Positions 28,050 to 36,905 of a stretch of 36,905 nt of DNA are shown one piece after another. The notes below the pieces were generated by a model. That model did not search any database and had not been told where the DNA came from. It worked only from the letters and a program-made list of their open reading frames with translations. Every line of letters starts with the position of its first letter. Position 1 is the first letter of the stretch. The DNA is taken from the NCBI GenBank assembly GCA_964411125.1, contig CAYPJU010000069.1, positions 1-36,905 of the forward strand, in the 5' to 3' direction. Position numbers and translations under genes: made by a program. The stretch comes from JBFIHF01 sp964411125. GTDB taxonomy: Bacteria > Myxococcota_A > Bradymonadia > Bradymonadales > Bradymonadaceae.

Positions 28050-31000
28050 TCATCTCAAAGTTTCTGAAAGTTCGCCCTCGCGGGCGGTCGTCAGCGCCGC
28101 GACTTTGGCGTGCGCACCCCATGCGGCCCAACTCCCGCTGGCGGCGGCGAGCAGCTCGCGGGCCCGCTCGTCCTCGCCCCGCTGGTCGGCGAGCCGTCCG
28201 GCCAGCTCGCAGGCGAGGGCGAGGTCGTTCGTCCAGCCGTGCTTCTCGGCGAGAAGGATCGCCTGCTCGAAGTGATTGTGCGCTTCGGACGGCATCCCGC
28301 GTCGGCGACATCGTTCCCCGCGCAGTAGCTCGGTGCGATGTTCGAAGTTGTAGGGTGCGCACGCCGCGAGCGCGTCGAGCGCCGCGATGTCTTTGTCTGC
28401 GGCCGGGAGCAGCTCGTCGTCGTCGAGGGCGAATTTGGCCAGCGCCGAATACTGGTGAAGCATCGGCAGATGCCAGGTGGACGGTGCGCCCTCGATCATC
28501 GACCGAGCCTCTTCCAGCACCGCCGACGCCTCTGCCGGCTTTCCGAAGTGGTAGCGCGCCATCCCGATCACGATCCGGATCAGACACCCGGCCGCCGTGG
28601 AGCCCGCCGCCTCGGCCGCTTCGAGCGCCTCGGACTCCGTGAACCCACCGCCGTCGAGGCGCGACGGATCGTCGTTCAGCCCGAGGAAGGAACGGATCAA
28701 CTGTTCGAAAGGCCGGTGGACGTGGAGCGCGTTGTACTCCTCGAACGCCAGCATCGCCGCCGAAGCCTCCTGCGCCTCCACGTAGAGCGGCTCGAGCGGC
28801 AAACCCGCGTAGAGCGCGTTGTGAATGTAGGCGTGCAGGCCGTACCCCGCGTACTCGAGGTCCCCCGTCGATCGACCGAGCTCCCAGACCAGCTTCGCGT
28901 TCGGCAGCGTCTCCCGGAGTGGATCCAGCAGGTTGCAGACCAGGTCGTGGACGCAGTGGCGCGTGCGCGTCTCGAGCGTCCGGTCCTCGAAGAGATCGAG
29001 CAGCCCGAGAGCGACGTTCCCCCAGATGTGCGCCAGGTCGTACATCCCGATCGAGTTGAGCACGATGCCGAACAGCGACAGGGCGTAGGGGGTCGCGACC
29101 GTCACTCCCCGCTCGGCCGCCGAACAGATGAGGTTCGCCGCGATGATCGGCAGGAGTTGAGGGCGTCCGAAGTAGGTCGCCGACCCGATCCTCGTCTGCG
29201 TCACGTCCGCAGCGATCATCACCGGATCCTGCGTCTTCGGCAGGTTCGAGAAACCCTCGGGGCCCATCTCGATCAGCACGCCGATCGTGCGCTCGACCGC
29301 ACCCGAGACGTCGTCGGGGCCAGGGTGGCCAGGCAACTCGACGTCGAGGCTTCGAAGCAGGGCGAGCCCTCGGTCGACCGCGTCGTCGAAATCCTTGTGG
29401 GCGATCGCCGTGTCGATCATCGCGTGGAGCGCCGGCAGTCGATCGAGCACGGACTCGCCCCGCGCGATCACCTCCTCGGTGTATTTCGGCACCGCCTCGA
29501 ACTTCGCGCTCAGGTAGGCAGCCTCGGCTGCGCCGTTGTGGAGCGCGAGCGCGAGATCGTATTGCGACTGCCAGCCGTCGGTCCCGAGCAGCTCGATCCC
29601 GGCCTCGAAGAGCTCGAACGCGAGCGGGTAGGCGACCTTTCGGCGGGCGTCCGTCGCCGCTCGCAAGCTGCTGCGCGCCGCCTCGATTCGCTCGTCCTCC
29701 GTGAGACGCGTCGACGCCGCTCGCAGATGCCGAACCATGTCGAAGTAGTACGGATTGCCGACGTCTCCTTCACACCAGCCGTCGAGGGCCCCGGCGAGGT
29801 CGTGGTGCAGCCGTGCCTGCGCATCGTCGCTCGCCAGAGCGATGGCGCACTCTCGCATCCGGTCGTGGTGGAGCTCGACGGAAGGGGTCCTCTCCCAGCC
29901 GAATGCGCGGACGAAGTGGGTGCGTTGGAGAGTCCAGACCGCCCGTAAGACACCCTTGCCTCGCACGTTCGCAGCCTGTGCCGCGACCTCCAGAGGTACG
30001 GGACTGTTCGCGACCGCCAGCACGTCGACCAGAGCGCGTTCTACCGCGTCGAGGCTCCCGATGCGTTCGGTCAGCACCGCGTCGATCCCGACGCTGCGCC
30101 CCGAGACGTCGTCGTCACCCCGACGATGAGCCGCCGCTGCGAGGTGCGCCAATTCTTCGACGAAGAACGGCACGCCGCCCGATTCGTCGGCGACGAGCTT
30201 CGCCATCTCTTCGTCGGTCACGCCCAACCGGGCGAGGGTGTCGGAGGCCAACTTCTGCGCCGCGGCCGCTTCGAGCGGGACGACGTCGATCCGCTCGCGT
30301 CGAAACGGTCCCTCCTCCGTCTCGCCAAGGACTCGCTGCGCGGCGTCGTTCGTCGCGGTCTCTTCGGGGCGAAACCCGAGCGCCACGACGATCGCCCCGG
30401 CTCGGCGGTTGCGCAGCAAGTGGGTCAGGATGTCCGCGCTGTCCGCATCGATCCACTGCACGTCGTCGATCGTCAGCACCAGAGGACGCTCGGCGGCGAG
30501 GTTCGAAAGGAACGTGCAGAGCGCGGACGCCACCCGTCGTCGAAGCTCGCCGGGAGCCAGCGTGCCGGGGCCGAGCTCGTCCAGACGCCGCTTCACCGCC
30601 GGCAACCCCCCCAGCACGGGAAAAGCGTGGTTCAACTCCACGAGCCACTCGGGGAGGAGGCGGTCGAGCTCTTCGTCGTCGAACGTCGCGAGACGGGCGG
30701 CCAACGCGTCCATCATCGCATCGAACGCCTTGTAGGGTACGGCTTCGCGCTCGTAACAACGACTTTCGAGGACGAGCGCCTCCGCCTCGTCGGCGAGGTT
30801 CTGGAGCAGCCGCAGGAGCGCCGTCTTGCCGACCCCCGACGGACCGGCGATCTCCAGCGCTGTGGAACCGTGCGCATGCAGCCGCCGCAGCGCCTCGGCG
30901 AAGCGCGACTCCTCCTCGCTCCGACCCACGATCACCCTGCGACCTCCGGCGGCGGGCCCGGGCGGGTTGTCCTTCAGCATCGCCAGGACTTCGCGCCCCG

Positions 31001-31916
31001 TCGGGCGATGCTCGGGGTCCGGACTCAAGAGCGCCATCGTCAGCTCCGAGAGGTCCTCGGGCACTTCCGGCACCAACTCCAGCGGTGTGACCGGCGTCAC
31101 GTTTCGCTTCGCGTGGGCGAGCACTTCGAAGTCCTCCGAACCAAACGCCGACACGCCCGTCAACGTCCGGTAGAGCATCAGCCCGACCGAATACCAGTCC
31201 GCAGGCGGACCCACCGTCACTCCGAGGTGCTGTTCGGGCGCCATCCAGGCGGGGGTGCCCGCGACCTCTTCGTCGGGGCTCGACGCAAGATCCATCGCTC
31301 GGGTCAGCCCGAAGTCGAGGACGACCACGCGCCCGTTCTCGTCGATCAGGACGTTGCTGGGCTTGAGGTCGAGGTGCAACAGTCCTGCCGAGTGCAGCGC
31401 CTGCACCCCGCGTGCGAGCTGCCGTAGAGCGCCGCGCACCCCGTCAGCGGACACCGGCGGCGCGGGGAGAGACGTTCCCGTCGCCTCCCGGGCCGTCGCC
31501 GTCGCCTTCGTCCCGACGACCGTCGGCGCGGAAGTGTCGACGTTCCGCCGCGTCGGCTCATCGTCGGAGGCCCCCGAAACACCGGACTCGTCGGGGCGAA
31601 GCGCCGTGACGAAATCGACCCCCTCGATCCGCTCCATCGTGAAGAACCAGAGGTCGCCTTCGCGCCCCAGCTCGTACAGCCGCACCAGGTTCTCGTCCCC
31701 CAGGTCGGCGACCGCCCGAAACTCGTTCTTGAAGCGCAGCAGCAGATCGGGAGCGAGATCGTTCAGTGTCTTGAGCGCGACCGGTGTGCCGAGCTCTCGA
31801 TCGAGCCCGTGGTAGACCGTACCCATCCCACCCGTCCCGATGAGCCCGTGGACATCGTATCGCCCAAGTCTCACCGGAGCCTCCGGCGTCGCTTGCCGTA
31901 GTGTTTCCGCTTTCAC
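28050..31916 (-). CDS. PknK-like Ser/Thr kinase fused to an AAA ATPase and helical repeats
   Basis: This 1288-residue protein starts at GTG 31916. The kinase domain (about 18-300) has GTGGMG at 27-32, K49, HLDLKPSN at 181-188, DFG at 201-203 and TPAWMAPEQ. The usual HRD is HLD, so it is a non-RD kinase. A low-complexity insert (107-155) rich in Ser, Thr and Ala precedes the catalytic loop. A P-loop GPSGVGKT at 358-365 opens an AAA_16/STAND-type ATPase with LTIDDVQWIDADSADIL as Walker B. The C-terminal 600 or so residues are Ala/Leu-rich helices, probably TPR-like. Such proteins are large cytoplasmic signalling hubs that bind partners in the helical part. No DNA-binding domain is seen. Confidence 0.9.
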   Translation of the reverse strand: MKAETLRQATPEAPVRLGRYDVHGLIGTGGMGTVYHGLDRELGTPVALKTLNDLAPDLLLRFKNEFRAVADLGDENLVRLYELGREGDLWFFTMERIEGVDFVTALRPDESGVSGASDDEPTRRNVDTSAPTVVGTKATATAREATGTSLPAPPVSADGVRGALRQLARGVQALHSAGLLHLDLKPSNVLIDENGRVVVLDFGLTRAMDLASSPDEEVAGTPAWMAPEQHLGVTVGPPADWYSVGLMLYRTLTGVSAFGSEDFEVLAHAKRNVTPVTPLELVPEVPEDLSELTMALLSPDPEHRPTGREVLAMLKDNPPGPAAGGRRVIVGRSEEESRFAEALRRLHAHGSTALEIAGPSGVGKTALLRLLQNLADEAEALVLESRCYEREAVPYKAFDAMMDALAARLATFDDEELDRLLPEWLVELNHAFPVLGGLPAVKRRLDELGPGTLAPGELRRRVASALCTFLSNLAAERPLVLTIDDVQWIDADSADILTHLLRNRRAGAIVVALGFRPEETATNDAAQRVLGETEEGPFRRERIDVVPLEAAAAQKLASDTLARLGVTDEEMAKLVADESGGVPFFVEELAHLAAAAHRRGDDDVSGRSVGIDAVLTERIGSLDAVERALVDVLAVANSPVPLEVAAQAANVRGKGVLRAVWTLQRTHFVRAFGWERTPSVELHHDRMRECAIALASDDAQARLHHDLAGALDGWCEGDVGNPYYFDMVRHLRAASTRLTEDERIEAARSSLRAATDARRKVAYPLAFELFEAGIELLGTDGWQSQYDLALALHNGAAEAAYLSAKFEAVPKYTEEVIARGESVLDRLPALHAMIDTAIAHKDFDDAVDRGLALLRSLDVELPGHPGPDDVSGAVERTIGVLIEMGPEGFSNLPKTQDPVMIAADVTQTRIGSATYFGRPQLLPIIAANLICSAAERGVTVATPYALSLFGIVLNSIGMYDLAHIWGNVALGLLDLFEDRTLETRTRHCVHDLVCNLLDPLRETLPNAKLVWELGRSTGDLEYAGYGLHAYIHNALYAGLPLEPLYVEAQEASAAMLAFEEYNALHVHRPFEQLIRSFLGLNDDPSRLDGGGFTESEALEAAEAAGSTAAGCLIRIVIGMARYHFGKPAEASAVLEEARSMIEGAPSTWHLPMLHQYSALAKFALDDDELLPAADKDIAALDALAACAPYNFEHRTELLRGERCRRRGMPSEAHNHFEQAILLAEKHGWTNDLALACELAGRLADQRGEDERARELLAAASGSWAAWGAHAKVAALTTAREGELSETLR

Positions 31917-32065
31917 CCACGCCTCGTACTACAGTCGAGGTCACGAACACTACATTATTGCCGGGAGATAGTCGTGTCGGAACACGTCGTCCGCATGGGG
32001 ACCATGCGCGAGGCGATGGTGTCGCTCACGTGCTCGCCGCCTCGCAGGGAGCGGCACGCCGCTCG
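31917..32065. other. Short intergenic stretch upstream of the PknK-like kinase
   Basis: About 150 nt between the kinase start and the end of the M23 peptidase gene. No terminator stem with a T-tract and no coding frame were seen. The AT-richer part TACATTATTG near 31951-31960 could belong to the kinase promoter, but this is not firm. Confidence 0.35.
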
Positions 32066-33433
32066 CTACAGTTTGGCCGCCATCGCAGCTTTCATCGGCG
32101 CGACCACCTCGCGCATGAACTGCTCGCGCTCCTGGCCCTTCAGCGGCACGCCCCGCTCGAAGTCGACCTCCAGCGGGTTGATGTACTTGCCGTGACGCTT
32201 CATCCCGAAGTGTAGATGCGGTCCCGTCGAACGTCCCGTGTTGCCCACCTTCCCGATCACCTGCTTCTTCTTCACCCGGACCCCGGGCCGGATGTCGGCG
32301 CCAATCTGGGACAGGTGCGCGTAGTACGTGGTGTATCCGTTCGCGTGTTGGATCGCGACGAGCTTGCCGTTCGCCCCCTTCCATCCCGCATAGACGACGC
32401 GACCGCTCGCGACCGACTGAACCGGGGTCCCCACCGGGGCGCCGTAGTCCACGCCCGCGTGCATCTTCATCTTCTTGAGCACCGGATGGAACCGCCGCCC
32501 GTAGTTGCTCGTCACGCGCACCGTGGCGAGCGGACTTCGCAGAAACTGCCGCTCCACCGACTCGCCGTCCGCCGTGTAGTAGGCGTCCTTCCAGCGAAAC
32601 GCGTAGTGCGTCCCCGCCGCCCCCTCGTAGGCGGCCGCGAGCAGCTTCCCCGACCCGAGCTTCTGCTCGTTCAGCCACGTCGACTCGTAGACCGCTCCGA
32701 ACGCGTCGCCCGGCTGCGTCTCGGTCGCAAAGTCGATCGTGTACGCGAAGACGTCCACGTACTGGGCGGCGAGCTGACCTCCGGCCCCGGTCTTCTCGAA
32801 GCTCTGCCAGAGGCTGCTCTTGATCTTCCCCCCGACCGGCGTCTTCCGCCGCTCCGTGGGAACGTCGACACCCCGCACCACGAGCTTCCCGTTCACCTCC
32901 GTCGCCTCGACGATGTCGGTGGGCGAAGACTGGTAGCGAAACCGGGTGATCCGCCCGTTCTCCGCGACGTCTACCTCCCAGGCATCGCCCGGTCGGCACT
33001 TGCGGAAATCGAAGTCGCCCTTCACCGCGGCGACGAGGTTCGCGATCGCGGTCTGCGTCACCCCGCGCTTGCTGAGCGCCACCGACAGCGACTGGTTGCG
33101 CTGCAGCTCACCGCTGATGCTGACCTCCTGACCGCGCTCCCAATGCGTCGGCTCCGAAGGTTCCTCCTCCACCAACGGCACTTCTTCGATCGGCACGGCG
33201 AGCAAGCGCGCAGCGGTGACGGCGTCCTTCGCCGTCAACATCGCCACGGTCGGTGTCGACGGATTCCTCGTCGTCGTCGCCGACAGCGAGACGTCTGAAT
33301 TCTCCATCCCGCGCAGGGTGGTGTAGACGCCGGCACCGGCGAGCATCAGGGCAAACAAAGCGGCGAACAGCGGCCGGTGATCGCGGCGGCGTCGGCGACG
33401 ATGCAACTTCTTGTAAGGGTCGCGCGAGAACAT
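32066..33433 (-). CDS. LytM-type M23 metalloendopeptidase, membrane-anchored
   Basis: With ATG 33433 (AGGA seven bases upstream) the protein has 455 residues. A very basic N-terminus (KKLHRRRRRRDHR) precedes one membrane segment (PLFAALFALMLAGAGVYTTL), so the bulk is periplasmic. The middle resembles the OapA/LysM-like substrate-binding part of MepM-type enzymes (SLSVALSKRGVTQTAIANLV; FDFRKCRPGDAWEV). The peptidase domain keeps all zinc ligands: H325 and D329 in HAGVDYG, and H408 in HLHFG, with H406 as catalytic. Such enzymes cut peptide cross-links in peptidoglycan to allow growth or division. The longer frame to 33571 lacks conserved sequence and is not used. It is 166 nt downstream of the PEGA kinase gene. 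Confidence 0.9.
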   Translation of the reverse strand: MFSRDPYKKLHRRRRRRDHRPLFAALFALMLAGAGVYTTLRGMENSDVSLSATTTRNPSTPTVAMLTAKDAVTAARLLAVPIEEVPLVEEEPSEPTHWERGQEVSISGELQRNQSLSVALSKRGVTQTAIANLVAAVKGDFDFRKCRPGDAWEVDVAENGRITRFRYQSSPTDIVEATEVNGKLVVRGVDVPTERRKTPVGGKIKSSLWQSFEKTGAGGQLAAQYVDVFAYTIDFATETQPGDAFGAVYESTWLNEQKLGSGKLLAAAYEGAAGTHYAFRWKDAYYTADGESVERQFLRSPLATVRVTSNYGRRFHPVLKKMKMHAGVDYGAPVGTPVQSVASGRVVYAGWKGANGKLVAIQHANGYTTYYAHLSQIGADIRPGVRVKKKQVIGKVGNTGRSTGPHLHFGMKRHGKYINPLEVDFERGVPLKGQEREQFMREVVAPMKAAMAAKL

Positions 33434-33599
33434 CCGTGTCCTGGGGTTGGGGCTCGGTCCTTGAGCCTCTAAAGGGTGCGCCCCGATCGCTCCCCCGTCA
33501 AAAAGATCGTCGGTTCGCGGCTCGCTGTTCGCAGTCGGTGGCGCGGCATCTTGCCGGGCACCCTGCGCCACCGCTACCCGCTATCCGCTATCCGCCGGC

Positions 33600-35309
33600 T
33601 CACTCGACCCGCAGAAGCCCACCCTTTTGCTCTTCGACCGACAGGAGCCCGCCTTTGTCTCGGGGCTCGTTCGGGAGCGGCTTCACCTCGTCGGTCGCCT
33701 GGTCGGCGGTCTTCGGCGCGGGTTCGACGGGTGCGTTCGGCGTCGGGGTTTTCATGCGCGGAGGCGGCGGCTTCGGTCGCTCGGCAGGCGGCGGCGCGGG
33801 CGTCGAACCGGCGTCGACCGCGGTCGGTGTCTTCGTCGGCGCGGGAGGGAGGAAGACGTCGACCCGACGGTGCTCCCCCTGCGTCATTTCGAGCGTCTGC
33901 TCCCAGTCCTCGTACCCGTCGGCCGACACCACCACCGTGTGCTTTCCGGGGCCGATCGGAAGCTCGGCCGGTGTCGTCCCCATCGCTTCGCCGTCGACCG
34001 AAACGCGACCGGGCGGGGTCGTGTGGATCTCGAAGAGGCCGAACTCCATGCCGGGTCCCTCCTCGACGGGAACTGTCTCGATCCTCTCCACCACGCGCGG
34101 GTTCTGCTGCGTCATGACCACCGTCAGGTAGAGCACCAGCCCCAGCGCCGCGGTGGTGAACGCGATGATCGCGACGCGACGACGATTCCGCGTCCGCACC
34201 CGCTCGATCGAGATCGACCGACTCATCGACGCGTCCGACTGCCGCATCTCGTCGTAGGTTCCCGACAGCGGGCGCATCGGTGGCGAGGTCTGCCGGATCG
34301 GGCGGTCCGGCGCGAGCGTCTCCGCCGAGCTGTCCGGCGGCCGGTAACGCGGAATCGCCGCCGCCGAGTCGATGCTCAGCGAAGAGATCGACGGCAGCGT
34401 CAGCCGAGCGTTCAGTATCTCGCGCATCTCCCCCGCGTCCGACGGGCGATCGGCGGGGTCCTTCTCGATACAGCGGTGGATGAAGTCGATGAACTCGGTC
34501 GGCGCCTCCCCCGCAGGCACCACTTCGTCGAGCCGATCCGGAATCACGTTCACGTGCTGGTAGAGCACCGACATGTCGTCCGACGCCTCGAACGGCTTCG
34601 AACCGCTCATCAGGTAGTAGAACATCACCCCCAGCGAGTAGACGTCCGACGCGGGCGTCGCTTCGTCTCCCTTGATGACCTCGGGGGCGAGGTAGGAGAC
34701 CGTGCCGACGAGGTTCCCCTTCGTGATGTCGACCGACGTCGAGGCGAGCTTCGCCAGGCCGAAGTCGAGCACCTTCACGAAGTCGTCACGCCCCGCCTTC
34801 TTGGTGATCATGATGTTCGACGGCTTCACGTCCCGGTGGACGATCCCCTTCTCGTGCGCCGCGGCGAGCGCATCGATCGTCTGCAGAAAGATCGGCAGGA
34901 GGTCGTCGTACGGGATGCGCCCGCGACGGCGCAGACGCTGCGACAGATTCTCCCCCGGGACATACTCCATCACGATGTACGTGAGGCCGTCTTCGTGCCC
35001 GAAGTCGTGCACCGTCACCACGTTGGGGTGGTCGAGGACGCTCAGCCCCCGCGCCTCACGCTCGAACCGCGACTTCGCCTTGTTGTCGTTGGAGAGGTGG
35101 TACGACAGCACCTTGAAGACCACCTCGCGCGCCAGCCCCGTGTGCTCCGCGACGTAGACCACCCCCATCCCACCGCGCGCCAGCTTGCGGAGGATGTGGT
35201 ACTTGCCTGCGACGGTCCTACCGACGAGCGACTGCGTCGCGTCGGCATCGAGCGACTCGCTGATGTCGACGATCTGCGTATCTATGTTGCGATCGTCGTC
35301 TTTCGCCAT
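33600..35309 (-). CDS. Transmembrane Ser/Thr kinase with an extracytoplasmic PEGA domain
   Basis: This 569-residue protein starts at ATG 35309. The kinase domain covers about 37-303: glycine loop ARGGMG at 44-49, K66, HRDVKPSN at 158-165, DFG at 182-184 and SYLAPEV. A Ser/Pro-rich juxtamembrane segment leads to one membrane helix (379-399), then a PEGA domain (about 424-488: FEIHTTPPGRVSVDGEAMG). The C-terminal tail is rich in Pro, Thr and Lys and ends in a short duplication, GGLLSVEEQK then GGLLRVE. PEGA domains are thought to bind envelope or surface components, so this is a candidate envelope sensor. It lies immediately upstream of the peptidoglycan peptidase gene, which suggests a cell-wall role. 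Confidence 0.92.
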   Translation of the reverse strand: MAKDDDRNIDTQIVDISESLDADATQSLVGRTVAGKYHILRKLARGGMGVVYVAEHTGLAREVVFKVLSYHLSNDNKAKSRFEREARGLSVLDHPNVVTVHDFGHEDGLTYIVMEYVPGENLSQRLRRRGRIPYDDLLPIFLQTIDALAAAHEKGIVHRDVKPSNIMITKKAGRDDFVKVLDFGLAKLASTSVDITKGNLVGTVSYLAPEVIKGDEATPASDVYSLGVMFYYLMSGSKPFEASDDMSVLYQHVNVIPDRLDEVVPAGEAPTEFIDFIHRCIEKDPADRPSDAGEMREILNARLTLPSISSLSIDSAAAIPRYRPPDSSAETLAPDRPIRQTSPPMRPLSGTYDEMRQSDASMSRSISIERVRTRNRRRVAIIAFTTAALGLVLYLTVVMTQQNPRVVERIETVPVEEGPGMEFGLFEIHTTPPGRVSVDGEAMGTTPAELPIGPGKHTVVVSADGYEDWEQTLEMTQGEHRRVDVFLPPAPTKTPTAVDAGSTPAPPPAERPKPPPPRMKTPTPNAPVEPAPKTADQATDEVKPLPNEPRDKGGLLSVEEQKGGLLRVE

Positions 35310-35363
35310 GGTCGCCCGAGGATATCCGGCCCGACCCGTGGTGGCAAAACAAAGGAAGCGGCG

Positions 35364-36827
35364 TCACCAACCCATCGCGATCGCCACGACGAGGGTGCAA
35401 AGCGCCAGCAGCAACAGCAGGGTCACCCACACCTGCCACTTCTTCCAGAGCGACTTGTCCGGGTCGGCGAGCCACATCGGTACGGCGGGGCCGGCATTGT
35501 CCTTCGCGTCCAGCAGCCGGAGCGTCGGCCCGGAGTCTTTGTCCAGCCCGTTCACGAACGCCGCCAGCGAGCCCGCCTCGCGCACGCGTCGCTCGACCTC
35601 GTCGGCGTCCATGCCGCAGTGAATGCCGAGCAACCGATTCCTCGTGTTCCGGATCGACTGCGGCGGAGCCCCGTCTTTCGACGACAGCATCGCGACGACC
35701 TCGGTGTCGACGTTCATCGAGCGGTCGGCGAAGTTTGCCGAGCCCACGACGACCGCCTCGTCGTCGGCGATCAGAAGTTTCGAGTGCACGTAGACGTCCG
35801 CGTCGTCTTCGCTCCCCTCCTCTTTGAGCGCCCACGGAGTCACCAACGTCAGGCGACCGTAGAGATCTGCCTCCCGTAACGCTTTCGCCTTGCGGTCCCG
35901 GTGGACCCCGAAGCTCATCTCTTCGCTCGACTTTCGGTACGAAGCCGGCAGCACCACGAAGACCTCCGGGCCGTCGGGATCCCCCAGCCGTTGCGCGAGC
36001 TCCTGGATCAGGTCGTCGTGCGTGAAGTACTGGTTTTCGATGTAGATGAGGTCCTTCGCGCTGCGGATGAGGTGCAGGAAGAGATCCTCGATGTCCGATT
36101 CGATCTCGCCGTCTTCACCATCCTTCGGCCACGTCCGCGCGAAGCGAACCGTGACGTCCTCGTATTCTACGTCCACGTCGGGCCACAGCGTCTCCGCCGC
36201 ACCGTTGCGCGGTTCGACCGGTGGGATCGACTCGCCCGCCTCGCTCTTCCACTGCTCGCGGACATACGACGAGAGCACGCGCGCGGCATCTCCCTCCAGA
36301 AGCATCTGCACGTCGTGCCACGGTGGGTATTCGTTGCCGACGGGGTCGACTCGCCGAGGATCCTTCGGGGGACGCTCCTTGGTGTCCCAGCGTCGCACGG
36401 ACAGGTCGGTACCCCCCACGAACGCGAGCTCCTCGTCGATCACCACGATCTTGTGATGGTGGGCACCACCGGCGCTGTCTGCCGGGTCGAACTCCACCTT
36501 CACGTTGTCGGGGAGGCTCGAGACCCACTCACCCTGCTCGAGCACTCCGCGCGCACCCGCGAGCAACATCGAGTAGTTCCACGCGATGATCCGAACTTCC
36601 AGCTCCGGATTCGCCTCGGCGAGCTGCTTGATGAACTCCCCGAGTTCACACTTTCGCTCGACCTCCCCATCACCGTTCTCCTCGCGGAGCAGCGCGAGAT
36701 CGGGCTGAAAGTCCCACCCTGCGATCAGCAGCGACCGCTTCGCGCGTTGCGCAGCGTCGTGGAAGAGTCGGTAGTACTCTTCGGTCGTGGGGATGATCGA
36801 AACACGTTTTGCGAGGCCACTATCCAT
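35364..36827 (-). CDS. Two-HKD phospholipase D/cardiolipin-synthase-like protein
   Basis: This 487-residue protein starts at ATG 36827 and carries both HKD motifs of the PLD superfamily: H124-x-K126-x4-D131 (HHKIVVID, followed by FVGGTD) and H348-x-K350-x4-D355 (HSKLLIAD, followed by VVGSAN). Both are needed for phosphodiester transfer or hydrolysis. Between them an IENQYFT segment matches eukaryotic-type PLDs. There is no signal peptide. A single membrane helix (about 464-485) near the C-terminus anchors it, with the enzyme likely facing the cytoplasm. It could hydrolyse phospholipids or swap head groups. A cardiolipin synthase is less likely given the missing N-terminal membrane pair. It is the last gene before the window edge and stands alone. 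Confidence 0.88.
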   Translation of the reverse strand: MDSGLAKRVSIIPTTEEYYRLFHDAAQRAKRSLLIAGWDFQPDLALLREENGDGEVERKCELGEFIKQLAEANPELEVRIIAWNYSMLLAGARGVLEQGEWVSSLPDNVKVEFDPADSAGGAHHHKIVVIDEELAFVGGTDLSVRRWDTKERPPKDPRRVDPVGNEYPPWHDVQMLLEGDAARVLSSYVREQWKSEAGESIPPVEPRNGAAETLWPDVDVEYEDVTVRFARTWPKDGEDGEIESDIEDLFLHLIRSAKDLIYIENQYFTHDDLIQELAQRLGDPDGPEVFVVLPASYRKSSEEMSFGVHRDRKAKALREADLYGRLTLVTPWALKEEGSEDDADVYVHSKLLIADDEAVVVGSANFADRSMNVDTEVVAMLSSKDGAPPQSIRNTRNRLLGIHCGMDADEVERRVREAGSLAAFVNGLDKDSGPTLRLLDAKDNAGPAVPMWLADPDKSLWKKWQVWVTLLLLLALCTLVVAIAMGW

Positions 36828-36868
36828 GCCTCAATCGATAGGCTCAAAACGTGCCGATTCAAGTGGAC

Positions 36869-36905
36869 CGTCGCGCTCCGCCGCCGCGCGGACCGCGGCG
36901 CTCCG
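36869..36905. repeat. GC-rich inverted-repeat sequence at the right edge
   Basis: The last 37 nt (GCGCTCCG, CCGCCGCGCGG, CCGCGGCGCTCCG) share the same building blocks as the tandem hairpins at 9825-9878. It may be another member of the same dispersed repeat, cut by the window end. Confidence 0.35.

Overview
The window is a high-GC chromosomal segment from a free-living, predatory-type or soil/marine deltaproteobacterial lineage, most likely Myxococcota or the related Bradymonadales. This is inferred from gene content: three eukaryotic-like Ser/Thr kinases (one with a PEGA domain, one fused to an AAA ATPase and a long helical C-terminus), Cys-rich lipoproteins with Asn-Asn-Gly linkers, a Hint-domain lipoprotein, and conserved hypothetical families that I associate with that group. 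A run of exactly 100 N at 2211-2310 shows this is a draft or metagenome scaffold. No rRNA, tRNA, transposase, phage gene or CRISPR array was seen.

Layout. 388-1989 (+): three small genes, a Cys-motif protein, an unknown and a YaeQ-like nuclease-fold protein, followed by a 210-bp tandem repeat around the gap, each unit ending in the same strong intrinsic terminator. 2622-9711 (-): a degenerate SDR paired with an acyltransferase, a membrane-anchored Ser/Thr kinase, two conserved hypotheticals, a DUF2804 protein and an outer-membrane-type protein. 9920-17262 (+): a heavy-metal efflux operon (acidic Cys-rich secreted peptide, TolC/CzcC-type channel, Cys/His-motif lipoprotein, CzcB-like adaptor carrying four more copies of the same motif, CzcA-type RND pump, TlpA-like thioredoxin), with a DUF326 copper-binding protein convergent at its end. 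17757-19662 (-): a small membrane protein and the Hint lipoprotein.

19808-24023 (+): the most unusual part. A response-regulator receiver domain fused to a KaiB domain lies 4 nt upstream of a two-domain KaiC, followed by a ureohydrolase (arginase/agmatinase family) 8 nt later and then a carbonyl-reductase-like SDR. KaiC keeps the Ser-Thr autophosphorylation pair in its second domain but lacks the C-terminal tail that KaiA binds in cyanobacteria, and no KaiA is present. This looks like a KaiA-independent KaiBC module wired to two-component phosphotransfer.

24204-36827: prmC (-), a HEAT-like lipoprotein overlapping a crotonase (+), then a minus-strand run of signalling and envelope genes: Cys-rich lipoprotein, PknK-like kinase-ATPase, LytM/M23 endopeptidase, PEGA-domain kinase and a two-HKD phospholipase D-type protein. 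Assignments rest on reading motifs by eye; no database search was run.
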